In this document: one piece after another, positions 42,779 through 51,953 of the stretch
Layout: the number at the start of each line of letters is the position of its first letter
How positions within the stretch are numbered: position 1 is the stretch's first letter
Origin: Palsa-892 sp963751615
Lineage (GTDB): Bacteria > Pseudomonadota > Alphaproteobacteria > Rhizobiales > Xanthobacteraceae
NCBI GenBank assembly: GCA_963751615.1
Contig: CAVVVG010000005.1
Location: 744,001-808,000, forward strand
Reading direction: 5' to 3'
Length of the DNA stretch: 64,000 nucleotides
The notes under the pieces: generated by a model
What the model saw: the letters and a program-made list of their open reading frames with translations, nothing else
Told to the model about the DNA's origin: nothing
Database searches by the model: none
Translations under genes and position numbers: made by a program

Positions 42779-45700
42779 CTATTCGGCGGCCTTCAATGCC
42801 GGCGCATCAGTCTTGCGCCAGCGTGTCAACAAGACAGCTTCTTCCGCCTTTGCGGCCGTCAATGAGCGCGCTTTGACGGGCCCAAAACCGCGGATTTTTT
42901 CCGGAATCGAAGCAATGGCCACCGCGAGCGCACGGTTCTGTAGACTTAATCCGTGCATCAATTCGTTTAGAGTCGCTACATAGTCAGCCACGAGCTTCCG
43001 CTCTATCTTCCGCTCTTGGGTGTATCCAAAAGGATCGAACGGCGTGCCGCGCAGGAATTTGAATTTTGCGAGCAGCCGGAAGGCAAATTGAATCCAAGAT
43101 CCGAAGCTCATTTTTGCCGGACGGCCCGTATTCGGGTCCTTACGTGCAAACAAGGGCGGCGCGAGATGAAACTCGAATTTTAGATCACCATCAAATGCAG
43201 CCGCGATCTGCTTCGCAAACGAACCATCCGTGAAAAGCCGCGCGACTTCGTATTCGTCCTTATAAGCCATGAGCTTGAATAGATATTTTGCGACCGCCTC
43301 GGTAAAAGCTTTATCTCCCGGCGCTTTTGCCGTTTCAGTTACTCGAACGCGTTCCACCAAATCGAAATAGCGCTTCGCGTAAGCCGCATTCTGATAAGAA
43401 GCGAGGATTTCGATGCGTCGCGCCATCGTTTCTTCCAGCGAAGTGGAAATACGACGCGCCTCTGTTGGAGCAGAAATCGGCTTTACGAGCTTGGCCACCG
43501 CCTCCGGATCGACGGCCGCGCGACGGCCCCACTCGAAAGCGGCCTTGTTCATTTGAACCGCTTCGCCGTTCAGTTCGATCGCGCGGAGAATTGCCTCCGC
43601 GGAAATTGGCACGCCGCCGAGCTGATAGGCATAGCCAACGAGGAAAATATTTTGGCCAAGCGAGGAACCGAACAGCGCCGTCGAAAGCTTCGTCGCTTCG
43701 ATGAAATGCGCGTGATCCTTGTCGGCAGCCTTGGCGATTTCGCGTTTTAGACGTTCGGTAGGTAACGAAAAGTCGGCGTTACGCGTGAAATCTCCCGGCA
43801 GCGTCTCGTGGGTGTTCACCACTACCGTGGTTTCGCCGTTGCGCATAGCAGAGAGAACTCTTTTCGAACCAACGACAACAATATCACCGCCGAGCACAAG
43901 ATGTGCTCCACGCGCGGGAATACGGATCGCATAGATATCGTCGGGTTTATTCGCAATGCGCAGATGGCTGAACACTGCACCGCCCTTTTGCGCAAGCCCA
44001 GCCATATCGATCACACCCGCCGCATGACCTTCCAAATATGCTGCCATGCCCAGAACTTGCGCGATGGTGACGATACCGGTGCCACCAATGCCAGTGATGA
44101 TGATACCGAAAGTGCCGTCGATTTTCGGAATTTTTGGTTCGGGAATAGCCGCCATCTGTCCCGCGGTAGCCGCAGCTCCAGTTCCACGCTTTAACTTCGC
44201 GCCATGCACCGTTACGAACGACGGGCAGAGACCTTTCAAGCAGGAGAAGTCCTTGTTGCAGCTCGATTGATCGATCTCGCGCTTCCTCCCGAACTCTGTC
44301 TCAAGCGGCTGCACGGAAACGCAATTTGATTGCACACCACAATCACCACAGCCCTCGCATATGAGTTCGTTGATAATGACGCGCTTGTCGGGATCGGGAA
44401 ATTCGCCGCGTTTGCGGCGGCGACGCTTCTCAGCAGCGCACGTCTGATCATAAATCAGTACGGTTGCACCGGGCGTTGCCGCAAGCTCGCGCTGAACCTT
44501 GTCGAGTTCATCACGGTGATAAATCCGCATGTCTTCCGGGAATTTGATACTCTTGGGGTATTTCCACGGCTCGTCAGTCACAAGCGCAATACGCTTCACA
44601 TTTTCCGCGGCGACCTGTCGCGCAATGTCGTCGACCTTGAGTCCACCTTCGTGGCGCTGACCCCCGGTCATTGCGACGGCATCGTTGAATAGGATTTTAT
44701 AGGTGATGTTCACACCCGCTGCGACCGACGCGCGGATCGGCAGAATACCAGAATGGTTATAGGTGCCATCGCCGAGATTCTGGAACACATGCGCCCGTTT
44801 CGAAAATGGCGCTTCGCCGATCCAATTTGCGCCCTCGCCGCCCATATGGGTGAAGCCCATGGTGGAACGGTTCATGTAAAGCGCCATGGTGTGGCAGCCG
44901 ATGCCGGCGTAGGCACGCATGCCTTCGGGGACAACTGTGGACGTGTTGTGCGGACACCCGGAGCAGAAATAGGGCGTGCGGGTCGCGAGATCGTGCGTTT
45001 CCGCGAGCGCGGCCTGCGCTTGCTTCAGGCGATTCACGCGGTCAGCGATTTCATCGTTGCGCGCGCGTTTCAATAACCGCTCGCCAATGGAAACTGCGAT
45101 ATCGTTCGGATCAAGCGCGGCTTTCACAGGAAATAGCCACTGACCGTTTTCGTCTTTTTTGCCGACGACAGCCGGCTGGTTCGGGGTGCCGTAAAGCTCC
45201 TCGCGCACCTGCACTTCGATCAACGAGCGTTTCTCCTCGACGACAATGATAAGGTCGAGCCCTTCGGCGAATTCCTTGAGGCCCTGTGGCTCCAGCGGCC
45301 ACGGGCAGGCGATCTTGTAGAGTCTGATGCCCAGCTCATTCGCACGCACTTCATCGATGTCGAGTTCGTCCAGCGCAAGACGTACGTCGAGATAGCTCTT
45401 TCCCGTCGTGATGATTCCGATTTTTGCATTCGGGCCACCGGAAGTGATGATGCGATTGAGCTTGTTCGCACGCACATAGGCCAGCATTGCGTCACGCTTG
45501 AAATCGTGTAGCCGCGCTTCCTGCGCAAGTGCGCCGTCGAGACCGCGGATATTCAATCCACCCGGCGGCATTTGGAAGTCGTGCGGAATTTCAGTTTTTA
45601 CGCGATCGAGCGACCCATCAACGACCGCGGTCAATTCGATCGTTTCCTTCACGCATTTTATGCCGACCCATACCCCGGCGAAGCGCGACATAGCAAAGCC

Positions 45701-46255
45701 GTGCAGCCCGTAATCAAGCAACTCCTGCACGCCCGCCGGATTGAGGATTGGGATCATCACGTCTACGAAGTGAAATTCAGATTGATGCGCGGTGGTCGAG
45801 GATTCGCAGGTGTGATCGTCACCCATCAGCGCAAGTACGCCGCCGTTTTTTGAGGTGCCGGCGAAATTGGCATGCCGGAATACGTCGCCAGTGCGATCTA
45901 CACCCGGCCCCTTACCATACCAGATACCGAATACGCCATCGTATTTACCCTCGCCACGGATCTCTGCCTGCTGCGCGCCCCACAGTGCGGTCGCAGCAAG
46001 ATCCTCGTTTAGGCCGGGCTGGAATTTCACTTCATATTTGTCGAGCGCAGTTTTCGCACGCAAGAACGTCTGATCGAGGCCGCCCAACGGGGAGCCGCGA
46101 TAGCCGGTTACATAACCCGCGGTATTCAGGCCCGCCTGCCGATCACGTTCCTTTTGCATTAGCGCCAGACGCACGATCGCCTGCGTGCCGGTCAAAAAAA
46201 CGTGGCTTTTCGAGAGGTTGAACCTATCGTCAAGCGAGATATCCGATAGCGCCAT
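42779..46255 (-). CDS. Indolepyruvate ferredoxin oxidoreductase, fused alpha-beta form
   Basis: 1,158 residues joining what archaea encode as IorA and IorB. It oxidatively decarboxylates aryl pyruvates (from Phe, Tyr, Trp transamination) to aryl acetyl-CoA with reduction of ferredoxin, in the cytoplasm. Visible are a thiamine-diphosphate region (CSGCPHNTST near 432, then GDGTYNHSG), ferredoxin-like cysteine clusters (CEGCGDCGVQSNC near 637; CLKGLCPS) and the gamma-type domain GIGGTGIVTIAQVLGMAA near 722. Length is normal for the fused proteobacterial form. It is the promoter-proximal gene; 257 bases with no supported feature separate it from the synthetase. Confidence 0.93.
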   Translation of the reverse strand: MALSDISLDDRFNLSKSHVFLTGTQAIVRLALMQKERDRQAGLNTAGYVTGYRGSPLGGLDQTFLRAKTALDKYEVKFQPGLNEDLAATALWGAQQAEIRGEGKYDGVFGIWYGKGPGVDRTGDVFRHANFAGTSKNGGVLALMGDDHTCESSTTAHQSEFHFVDVMIPILNPAGVQELLDYGLHGFAMSRFAGVWVGIKCVKETIELTAVVDGSLDRVKTEIPHDFQMPPGGLNIRGLDGALAQEARLHDFKRDAMLAYVRANKLNRIITSGGPNAKIGIITTGKSYLDVRLALDELDIDEVRANELGIRLYKIACPWPLEPQGLKEFAEGLDLIIVVEEKRSLIEVQVREELYGTPNQPAVVGKKDENGQWLFPVKAALDPNDIAVSIGERLLKRARNDEIADRVNRLKQAQAALAETHDLATRTPYFCSGCPHNTSTVVPEGMRAYAGIGCHTMALYMNRSTMGFTHMGGEGANWIGEAPFSKRAHVFQNLGDGTYNHSGILPIRASVAAGVNITYKILFNDAVAMTGGQRHEGGLKVDDIARQVAAENVKRIALVTDEPWKYPKSIKFPEDMRIYHRDELDKVQRELAATPGATVLIYDQTCAAEKRRRRKRGEFPDPDKRVIINELICEGCGDCGVQSNCVSVQPLETEFGRKREIDQSSCNKDFSCLKGLCPSFVTVHGAKLKRGTGAAATAGQMAAIPEPKIPKIDGTFGIIITGIGGTGIVTIAQVLGMAAYLEGHAAGVIDMAGLAQKGGAVFSHLRIANKPDDIYAIRIPARGAHLVLGGDIVVVGSKRVLSAMRNGETTVVVNTHETLPGDFTRNADFSLPTERLKREIAKAADKDHAHFIEATKLSTALFGSSLGQNIFLVGYAYQLGGVPISAEAILRAIELNGEAVQMNKAAFEWGRRAAVDPEAVAKLVKPISAPTEARRISTSLEETMARRIEILASYQNAAYAKRYFDLVERVRVTETAKAPGDKAFTEAVAKYLFKLMAYKDEYEVARLFTDGSFAKQIAAAFDGDLKFEFHLAPPLFARKDPNTGRPAKMSFGSWIQFAFRLLAKFKFLRGTPFDPFGYTQERKIERKLVADYVATLNELMHGLSLQNRALAVAIASIPEKIRGFGPVKARSLTAAKAEEAVLLTRWRKTDAPALKAAE

Positions 46256-46476
46256 ATAACTCCTCCGCGCGTCGGTGATTCGTGACCTTTATATAGGGAG
46301 CCAACGGGCAACCGATTAGGTCAGCCTTCGCTACGTAAAGCTCGCACATACAGAGAGCCCGTGCAATTTCCTAATCACAGAAAGTGGCGCAGCTAAATTA
46401 CAGGACGACCATGGATGACGCAATTTGGCGCAATGCAGCGCAAAGAGCCGCTGTTATTCCAATCTGATTCCAAAAT

Positions 46477-47523
46477 TTAGGCCGGCAATAATCGCTCGGA
46501 TGCCAAGTAGCCGGTGAAAAGTAGCACACCGAACGCAATAATTAAACCAGCCGCAGCAAACTCGATGCCGAGGATCGCGGTCGTAGCTGTTCCGGACTTC
46601 GACTTTACAATACGCACCGCTAGGCCCTTACCCCACACCGATAACAGCGCGATTGCCGCGACCGTAATCGCAGTTCCCAGCGCCATCGCCAAGGTGGCTG
46701 TTACACCGACCCAGAAAATTCCCTGCGACAGGGCGAACACAAGAACAAGAATGGCGCCCGAGCATGGCCTCAGACCGACCGCGAGAACGGCGGCGAGCCC
46801 ACGTTTCAACCAGTTCTTGCCCTTCAATTCTGACGGTTCAGGACCGTGAGAATGATTGTGTGTGTGATGGTCGTGTCCATGGCCATAATGATGGTGATTC
46901 CCCTGATCAGGAGAATGATCGTGACCATGATGGCGATGATCGTCGTCACGATGGTCATGGTTATGCCCGCTGGCCCACGATTTACCCCGTAACGCGGCAA
47001 AAAAGGCACGTCCCTTGCGCCATGCCAGCATCAAGCCAAATACAGTAATCCCGCCGTAGGCGACAAGTTCGAGCACCCTCACCGTCTCACCCATTGCGCG
47101 CGCGGTTGCACCTAGAAATAGCGCCGCAATGCTAACAAGCGCGATCGCGGTAATCGCCTGCGCTAGCGCAGCCGCTGCAGAAAGCACAATGCCACGCTTC
47201 ATCGTGGCGCCATCGGCGACCAGATAAGAAGAAATGACCGCCTTGCCGTGTCCGGGACCGGCGGCGTGAAAAATCCCGTACAGAAAGGAAAGCCATGCAA
47301 GGCCAAATGCCGCTGTACCATTCGCCTTCGAGGCGGTGATAGCGCTCGACAGCAATCTGTAAAACGCAGCCTGTTGGGCGAAAATCCATCCCATAAGCCC
47401 AGTCGAGGGAACGGCCGGCCCAGCACTGAACGGCCCCTGTGCGAACGCATCGAAAGCAACCATGCTGGTGACCACGCAGGCGCTCGCGCAAATACCCAGC
47501 ACGATCAGCTCCCGAAATTTCAC
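46477..47523 (-). CDS. Nickel/cobalt permease (NicO/RcnA-like) with His-rich loop
   Basis: 348 residues, GTG start at 47523 with AGGAG upstream. It has about seven transmembrane helices. HAAGPGHGKA near 86-95 is the NicO family signature. A cytoplasmic loop at 187-226 carries about twenty histidines alternating with Asp and Gly, a metal-binding tether. The family includes RcnA nickel/cobalt exporters and importers, so direction is not certain; the histidine loop is typical of RcnA. The DUF1007 gene ends 14 bases upstream, as in many proteobacterial metal clusters. Confidence 0.88.
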   Translation of the reverse strand: MKFRELIVLGICASACVVTSMVAFDAFAQGPFSAGPAVPSTGLMGWIFAQQAAFYRLLSSAITASKANGTAAFGLAWLSFLYGIFHAAGPGHGKAVISSYLVADGATMKRGIVLSAAAALAQAITAIALVSIAALFLGATARAMGETVRVLELVAYGGITVFGLMLAWRKGRAFFAALRGKSWASGHNHDHRDDDHRHHGHDHSPDQGNHHHYGHGHDHHTHNHSHGPEPSELKGKNWLKRGLAAVLAVGLRPCSGAILVLVFALSQGIFWVGVTATLAMALGTAITVAAIALLSVWGKGLAVRIVKSKSGTATTAILGIEFAAAGLIIAFGVLLFTGYLASERLLPA

Positions 47524-47537
47524 TTTCGCTCCTTAAT

Positions 47538-48173
47538 TTAAGGGCAGCGCACGTTTATCCGGTTGGCAAATTGCGCCCCATAATCGGCGCCTGCTTGCAG
47601 CTGCGTGAAAAAAGCCTCACTCGGATTTGAAGAATCTTCAGATGGGCCTTTTACATCCACCCTGCAGCCGGCCGGGGCGCCGGAAAACAAGACCGGCTTG
47701 TCTTCGGCGAATGAGAACGAGACGAAATACGTGGGATCGTAGACTTCTACAGTATAGCTGCCTTTGAAGCCCACGCTTTTCACGGGCAGAGTGAAGTGGA
47801 GAGTGAGAACGCCTTTTTCATCACCCTCCATCCAGTAGTCTACAGGATCGCCAAATTCGATCTTTTTACCGGCCATTTTGCTCAAAGTGAAATAATCGAA
47901 TTCTTTCAGCGAATCGATGTTGGTCTTGGTTAGCTCCGCGAGCTCATCACGCGAAAGTTTGCCGTCGCCATTGGTGTCGAGACCCTGCGCTGCAAATGTC
48001 GAAAACATCTCGTCGAAGGTCCAGGCATGACGGATCGCTTTCAGTTGGCCGTTAGGCCCGTAAATCAGTTCACTTCTTGCGGTCACGAAGACATGCGGAT
48101 GCGCGCTCGCTCCGCCCGTTGCAGCAAGGAGAATAGAAGTGCAAAACACCCAACAGCGGGCAAAATTCGTCAT
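47538..48173 (-). CDS. DUF1007 periplasmic protein
   Basis: 211 residues from ATG 48173, starting a signal peptide (about residues 1-24, ending ASA, with mature HPHVFVTARSEL). The HPHVF opening is the hallmark of DUF1007, whose N-terminal histidines may bind metal once the signal is removed. An EF-hand-like stretch DTNGDGKLSRDEL (about residues 69-81) suggests calcium binding. DUF1007 genes commonly sit next to NicO or zinc transport genes; here the NicO gene follows by 14 bases, so it may deliver or sense the metal in the periplasm. Confidence 0.88.
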   Translation of the reverse strand: MTNFARCWVFCTSILLAATGGASAHPHVFVTARSELIYGPNGQLKAIRHAWTFDEMFSTFAAQGLDTNGDGKLSRDELAELTKTNIDSLKEFDYFTLSKMAGKKIEFGDPVDYWMEGDEKGVLTLHFTLPVKSVGFKGSYTVEVYDPTYFVSFSFAEDKPVLFSGAPAGCRVDVKGPSEDSSNPSEAFFTQLQAGADYGAQFANRINVRCP

Positions 48174-48273
48174 TCGCTGGCCAATCCGGTTCAATCCATA
48201 GCACCACGGCAAGACACTCCGGCGAAACCGTGGCGCAACTGGTGACTTCAGACGGCCGGAATGCCGCATGACC

Positions 48274-49869
48274 CTAAACGCCCGCCGCTCCGCCGTCCGA
48301 CCGGGGGTCATGGGCACCCTCGATATCGCCTTTGGTATCGATTTCTACCCCGCCGGCATGACCGAGAATCTCATTATATGCATCCGGCAGCACTTCTATG
48401 TCATGTCCGGCTTTGCGTAGTGCGTCGATCAGCCCTGACGGAAAGCGCGACTCAACTCGGACATTCGTGGTTTCGGTGCCCCATGTCCGGCCCAGGATGA
48501 AACGCGGTCGGTCGACTGCCTCGGCAAGTGGCACTTTATAATCGATGTGCCGGGTATAAACGGTCGCATTCGTCTGCGGCTGGCCCTCGCCGCCCATGGT
48601 ACCGAACGAAAGCACGCGACCGTCCTTGAGCGTTGCCATGACAGGACATAAAGTATGGAAGGGCCTCCGTCCCGGTTCCAGTGGATTGAGCGTCTTCGGG
48701 TCGAGCGAGAAGCTGAGACCCCGGTTCTGCATCACCACGCCGGTCGACGGCAGCACACAACCGGAACCGAACTCGAAAAATAGTGACTGAATATAAGAGA
48801 CAGCAAGGCCCGAGCCGTCAACGGCGCCTAGCCAGATCGTGTCGCCTTTTCCAGCGGGCTCGGGCCAGGGTGCCGCTTTTTTCGGATCGATCGCATTTGC
48901 TTCGCGCTCGAGCGCGGGCGGCGTCAAATATGAGCTGACATCTTCCTTCATGCGCTGAAAATCGGTCACGGTGCGCATGCGAATCCGCATCCCGCGCTTG
49001 GCCGCCTCGATTAATCCGTGAAAATATTCGAAACTTTCCGCCTTCGCGGTTCCCAGTTTCTCGAAAATGCCGAGAATAACGAGGGTTGTCAGCCCTTGAG
49101 TCGGTGGCGGCGAGGTATACACGATTCCGGTTTTCAGTTTCACGCTAAGCGGTTCGCGCAAAAACGCACGATATCCCTCCAAATCGGCGCGCGTGATGGG
49201 GCTGCCGATTTTTTCAAGATCCGCCGCAATCTCGCGTCCAATATCGCCGCGATAAAAATCGTCGAGTCCGGCGTACGCCAGATGCTCAAACGTCATGGCA
49301 AGACGACCGGGCTTGAGAGTCTCGCCGACCTTTGGCGGTTTGCCGTCGATCAGGAAGGCTTCGTCGAAACCGGGCGCTTGAATGTTCGATCCGCGATCAC
49401 TCGCTAGTCGCCAGGCCATCGAATGAGTGACGGGACTTCCTTTCCGCGCGATCGCCGTGGCCGCCTCGAGCAGCCGCGAGAGCGGCATTTTGCCACCCAG
49501 CGCCTTCGACGCCTCCAGCGCCAGTATCCATCCGCCGATGGCGCCGGGCACGGTGAGCGCCGCGTTCGGTCCGCGTTCCGGGATCACGTTGAGGCCCTGC
49601 GATCGATAGAAGTTGATCGTGGCCTTCGACCCGGCATAACCCGCGGCTTCAATGTAGCGAATCGTCCCCATCGGCTCGTGGATGATCCAAAAACCATCGC
49701 CGCCAATATGATTCATGTGTGGATAGGCCGGCACGATGGCCGCTGCCGCCGCAATCACGGCTTCGATGGCGTTGCCGCCCTCCTTCAACACATCCCGACC
49801 CGCCTCGGCGGCGAGAAAGTGTGGCGCAACGACAACACCTCGGCGGCTACGCGCACCCAGTTCGATCAT
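48274..49869 (-). CDS. Gamma-glutamyltransferase family protein
   Basis: 531 residues of the Ntn-hydrolase GGT family, made as a precursor that cuts itself before a Thr. The likely nucleophile is Thr344 in KGDTIWLGAVDGSG, with GGDGFW near 57-61 and GTMGGEGQPQ later. No signal peptide is visible at the N-terminus (MIELGARSRRGVVVAPHFLA), so it may be cytoplasmic, as in other proteobacterial GGT-like proteins of this length. The C-terminal part carries GGVEIDTKGDIEGAHDPRSDG, the usual ending. Substrate could be glutathione or another gamma-glutamyl compound. Confidence 0.9.
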   Translation of the reverse strand: MIELGARSRRGVVVAPHFLAAEAGRDVLKEGGNAIEAVIAAAAAIVPAYPHMNHIGGDGFWIIHEPMGTIRYIEAAGYAGSKATINFYRSQGLNVIPERGPNAALTVPGAIGGWILALEASKALGGKMPLSRLLEAATAIARKGSPVTHSMAWRLASDRGSNIQAPGFDEAFLIDGKPPKVGETLKPGRLAMTFEHLAYAGLDDFYRGDIGREIAADLEKIGSPITRADLEGYRAFLREPLSVKLKTGIVYTSPPPTQGLTTLVILGIFEKLGTAKAESFEYFHGLIEAAKRGMRIRMRTVTDFQRMKEDVSSYLTPPALEREANAIDPKKAAPWPEPAGKGDTIWLGAVDGSGLAVSYIQSLFFEFGSGCVLPSTGVVMQNRGLSFSLDPKTLNPLEPGRRPFHTLCPVMATLKDGRVLSFGTMGGEGQPQTNATVYTRHIDYKVPLAEAVDRPRFILGRTWGTETTNVRVESRFPSGLIDALRKAGHDIEVLPDAYNEILGHAGGVEIDTKGDIEGAHDPRSDGGAAGV

Positions 49870-50012
49870 GATTCTGGTCCCCAGCAGGTTCCCATTGGAT
49901 CAAAGCGCGCTTCAGAACCTTGATCGAGGTGCCATTACGCGCCAGATTGCGCCCATTCTACCCATTTGGTGTGCCAAAACGAAACTGTTCGGACGATTTT
50001 GGAGCGGGAGCG

Positions 50013-50264
50013 ATGTCTCAAGCAGCAAGTAGAGCCAACCGTGTGCACTGGATCAACGTCACTACGGTCCTGAGCGCCGCGATTTTGATCGGAACAGAGA
50101 TCATCGGCGCCGGATTCGCTGCCGGATGGGCAATCGCGGGCCTTTTTGGCCTCGGCGACATCGGTGCTTACGCCCTTCAGGCGCTCTTCGGCATCGTCGC
50201 CTGCTTCATCATTTTCAATTTTGTCCGCCGCGCGGCGAAGATCGAACCATTCTTCGACCATTGA
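50013..50264 (+). CDS. Small two-helix membrane protein
   Basis: 83 residues from ATG 50013, with GGAGCGGGAG just upstream. Two transmembrane stretches (about 16-40 and 47-70) with a short Gly-rich turn between them and a charged end RRAAKIEPFFDH. It is of a type common as an unnamed gene in Rhizobiales; I do not recognise a function. Its position between the gamma-glutamyltransferase and ornithine decarboxylase genes gives no clear hint. A small inverted repeat follows the stop (50272-50288). Confidence 0.7.
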   Translation: MSQAASRANRVHWINVTTVLSAAILIGTEIIGAGFAAGWAIAGLFGLGDIGAYALQALFGIVACFIIFNFVRRAAKIEPFFDH

Positions 50265-50400
50265 GTGTCGCTCGCATGCAGCATGCGACTTAACGTTCGA
50301 TTCATTTTTTTGTTTCATGCCTCGCTGCGCAAATTTTTTTTGTGCGTCAAGCGATTTTCTCTTGCATCTGCGAAATTTTTCACTTACATCGCAAGTTGCC
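50265..50400. other. Intergenic region before the ornithine decarboxylase leader
   Basis: Holds a 7-base inverted repeat TCGCATG-CAG-CATGCGA (50272-50288) just after the small membrane protein gene. A T-rich run comes only 16 bases later, so it is at best a weak terminator. The region is A/T-rich (T-tracts at 50304-50311 and 50333-50340) and ends in promoter-like boxes. No coding region seen. Confidence 0.5.
50362..50389 (+). promoter_or_regulatory. Possible promoter of the ornithine decarboxylase leader RNA
   Basis: TTGCAT (50362-50367) and TTACAT (50384-50389) are 16 bases apart. This is a tolerable match to an alphaproteobacterial housekeeping promoter and would begin transcription near 50396, giving a leader of about 420 bases before the GTG at 50818. 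Confidence 0.4.
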
Positions 50401-50404
50401 CAAT

Positions 50405-50817
50405 TTCGCACGTGCCTGTTGTCGCGTGCCGGTCGGCAGAAATCCGGACAAGAGGCCGGAAAGCTGTCGGGGCAGACCGGTAGCCGGAGATAAAACCGGC
50501 GAACCCCGCTCTCCGCGAGGGACGCGACTTAAAGCAACGACGTAGCGGGCTTTTTTGGTCTCTTCCGATTCCGCTGTTCGGAGTCGGTAGTACTGAAGAG
50601 GCACTACTCTTGCCGGCTGTGCGGTGCGGGGCTCTCCCCAATCCAATCAGTGACATTAGGATCCGGTTTCCGGACACGAAATGTCACATCGGCGCTCTGA
50701 AGGTTGGCGGAAGCCGACACGAAAGCGGGCGGTGGCCCGCCAAAGGAAAGGCGCACCAGCGCAAAACCTTTGGCACCTCCGTCCAGGGCTCGAACTGGAA
50801 GTTAAGGAGATACTAAA
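50405..50817 (+). ncRNA. Structured leader RNA of ornithine decarboxylase (speF-motif position)
   Basis: More than 400 non-coding bases packed with hairpins. CCGGTC...GACCGG encloses TCCGG/CCGGA and CGGCAG/CTGTCG. A 9-bp hairpin lies at 50565-50587. GTGACATT (50650-50657) pairs with AATGTCAC (50680-50687). GTTGGC-GGAA-GCCGAC has a GNRA loop; GCGGGC-GGTG-GCCCGC and CCAAAGG...CCTTTGG follow. Last, CTCC pairs with the GGAG of the ribosome site across TCCAG/CTGGA. The speF motif (Rfam RF00518) is a conserved structured RNA found before alphaproteobacterial ornithine decarboxylase genes. Position, size and structure agree, but I could not align it to the model. It may sense polyamines. Confidence 0.72.
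50505..50556 (+). terminator. Possible intrinsic terminator or attenuator within the leader
   Basis: CCCGCT (50505-50510) can pair with AGCGGG (50544-50549) over a 33-base loop, and C plus TTTTTT follow at once. It lies inside the leader about 260 bases before the decarboxylase start. It would make sense as a regulated stop if alternative pairing with upstream GC-rich arms competes with it. The long loop makes it less certain. Confidence 0.45.
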
Positions 50818-51948
50818 GTGACTGAACGTATCCGCAAATTCCTTCGCAAACGACGCGACGATGGCCCCTGCCTTGTCGTTGACCTCGAAGTCGTTCGTGA
50901 AAATTATCAGGCTTTCGCCAAGACGCTGCCCGATACGCGCGTCTTCTACGCCGTGAAGGCGAACCCAGCGCCGGAGATCCTAAAACTCCTCGCTGACCTC
51001 GGTGCCGGTTTCGACACCGCATCTCCCGGCGAAATCGGGATGGTACTCGCCGCCGGCGCGACCGCGGACCGTATCTCCTATGGCAACACCATAAAGAAGG
51101 AACGCGACATCGCGCGGGCCTATGAACTTGGCGTGCGCCTGTTCGCCGTCGACAGCGAGGCCGAGGTCGAAAAGATTGCGCGTGCTGCCCCCGGCTCGAA
51201 GATATTCTGCCGCATTCTCTGCGACGGATCGGGTGCCGAATGGCCGCTTTCCCGCAAATTCGGCTGCGTGCCTGAAATGGCGCCCAGCGTGCTCGAGCAC
51301 GCTCACCGTCTAGGTCTCGTCGCACACGGCATCTCGTTCCATGTCGGCTCACAACAGAACGATGTGAAGGCCTGGGATAAGGCCCTCGCGGCTGCGGCTG
51401 CGATATTTCAGAACATGTCCGAGCGCGGCCTCACTCTATCCACGGTGAACCTCGGCGGCGGATTCCCGGCACGCTATCTGAAAAATGTTCCAAAGGTCGA
51501 AGCGTATGGCAAATCGATCTTCCGCGCGCTTAGGAAGCACTTTGGCAACCGCATCCCGGAGACAATTATCGAGCCCGGCCGAGGCATCGTCGGCGACGCC
51601 GGCGTTATCGAAGCCGAAGTCGTGCTCATTTCCAAAAAATCCGCCGAGGATCCGGTGCGCTGGGTCTATCTCGACATCGGCAAATTTGGTGGTCTCGCCG
51701 AAACGATCGATGAGTCAATCCGTTATCCCATTCGAACCCCGAAGGATGGCGGAAAGACAGCGCCCTGTGTGATCGCGGGCCCCACCTGCGATTCGGTCGA
51801 CGTGTTGTACGAGAAAATGCCGTACATGCTCCCGGTTTCGCTTTCGATCGGCGACAAAGTGCTGATCGAAGCCACCGGTGCATACACTACGACCTATAGT
51901 TCGGTCGCCTTCAACGGCTTCGCTCCACTCAAATCCTACGTGATCTGA
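50818..51948 (+). CDS. speC: Ornithine decarboxylase, type III PLP (alanine racemase fold)
   Basis: 376 residues, GTG start at 50818 behind AAGGAGA. It turns ornithine into putrescine. The PLP lysine is Lys47 in VFYAVKANPAPE, with HVGSQQND, NLGGGFPA, EPGRGIVGDAG and the active-site cysteine of GPTCDSVDVLYE. It belongs to the eukaryote-like fold III group, which in Rhizobiales includes ornithine and lysine/ornithine decarboxylases, so some lysine activity is possible. The GNAT gene begins 5 bases after it and homospermidine synthase follows. The leader RNA probably controls it. The symbol is by function; speF-type inducible usage is not implied. Confidence 0.93.
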   Translation: MTERIRKFLRKRRDDGPCLVVDLEVVRENYQAFAKTLPDTRVFYAVKANPAPEILKLLADLGAGFDTASPGEIGMVLAAGATADRISYGNTIKKERDIARAYELGVRLFAVDSEAEVEKIARAAPGSKIFCRILCDGSGAEWPLSRKFGCVPEMAPSVLEHAHRLGLVAHGISFHVGSQQNDVKAWDKALAAAAAIFQNMSERGLTLSTVNLGGGFPARYLKNVPKVEAYGKSIFRALRKHFGNRIPETIIEPGRGIVGDAGVIEAEVVLISKKSAEDPVRWVYLDIGKFGGLAETIDESIRYPIRTPKDGGKTAPCVIAGPTCDSVDVLYEKMPYMLPVSLSIGDKVLIEATGAYTTTYSSVAFNGFAPLKSYVI

Positions 51949-51953
51949 GATCG

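Noticed and set aside
48174..48273. Cobalamin or nickel riboswitch before the DUF1007-NicO genes
   Set aside because: Only 100 bases, with no B12-box-like conserved core or convincing paired architecture.
50272..50311. Inverted repeat plus T-tract as a terminator of the small membrane protein gene
   Set aside because: The T-tract starts 16 bases after a 7-base stem, too far for a normal intrinsic terminator.
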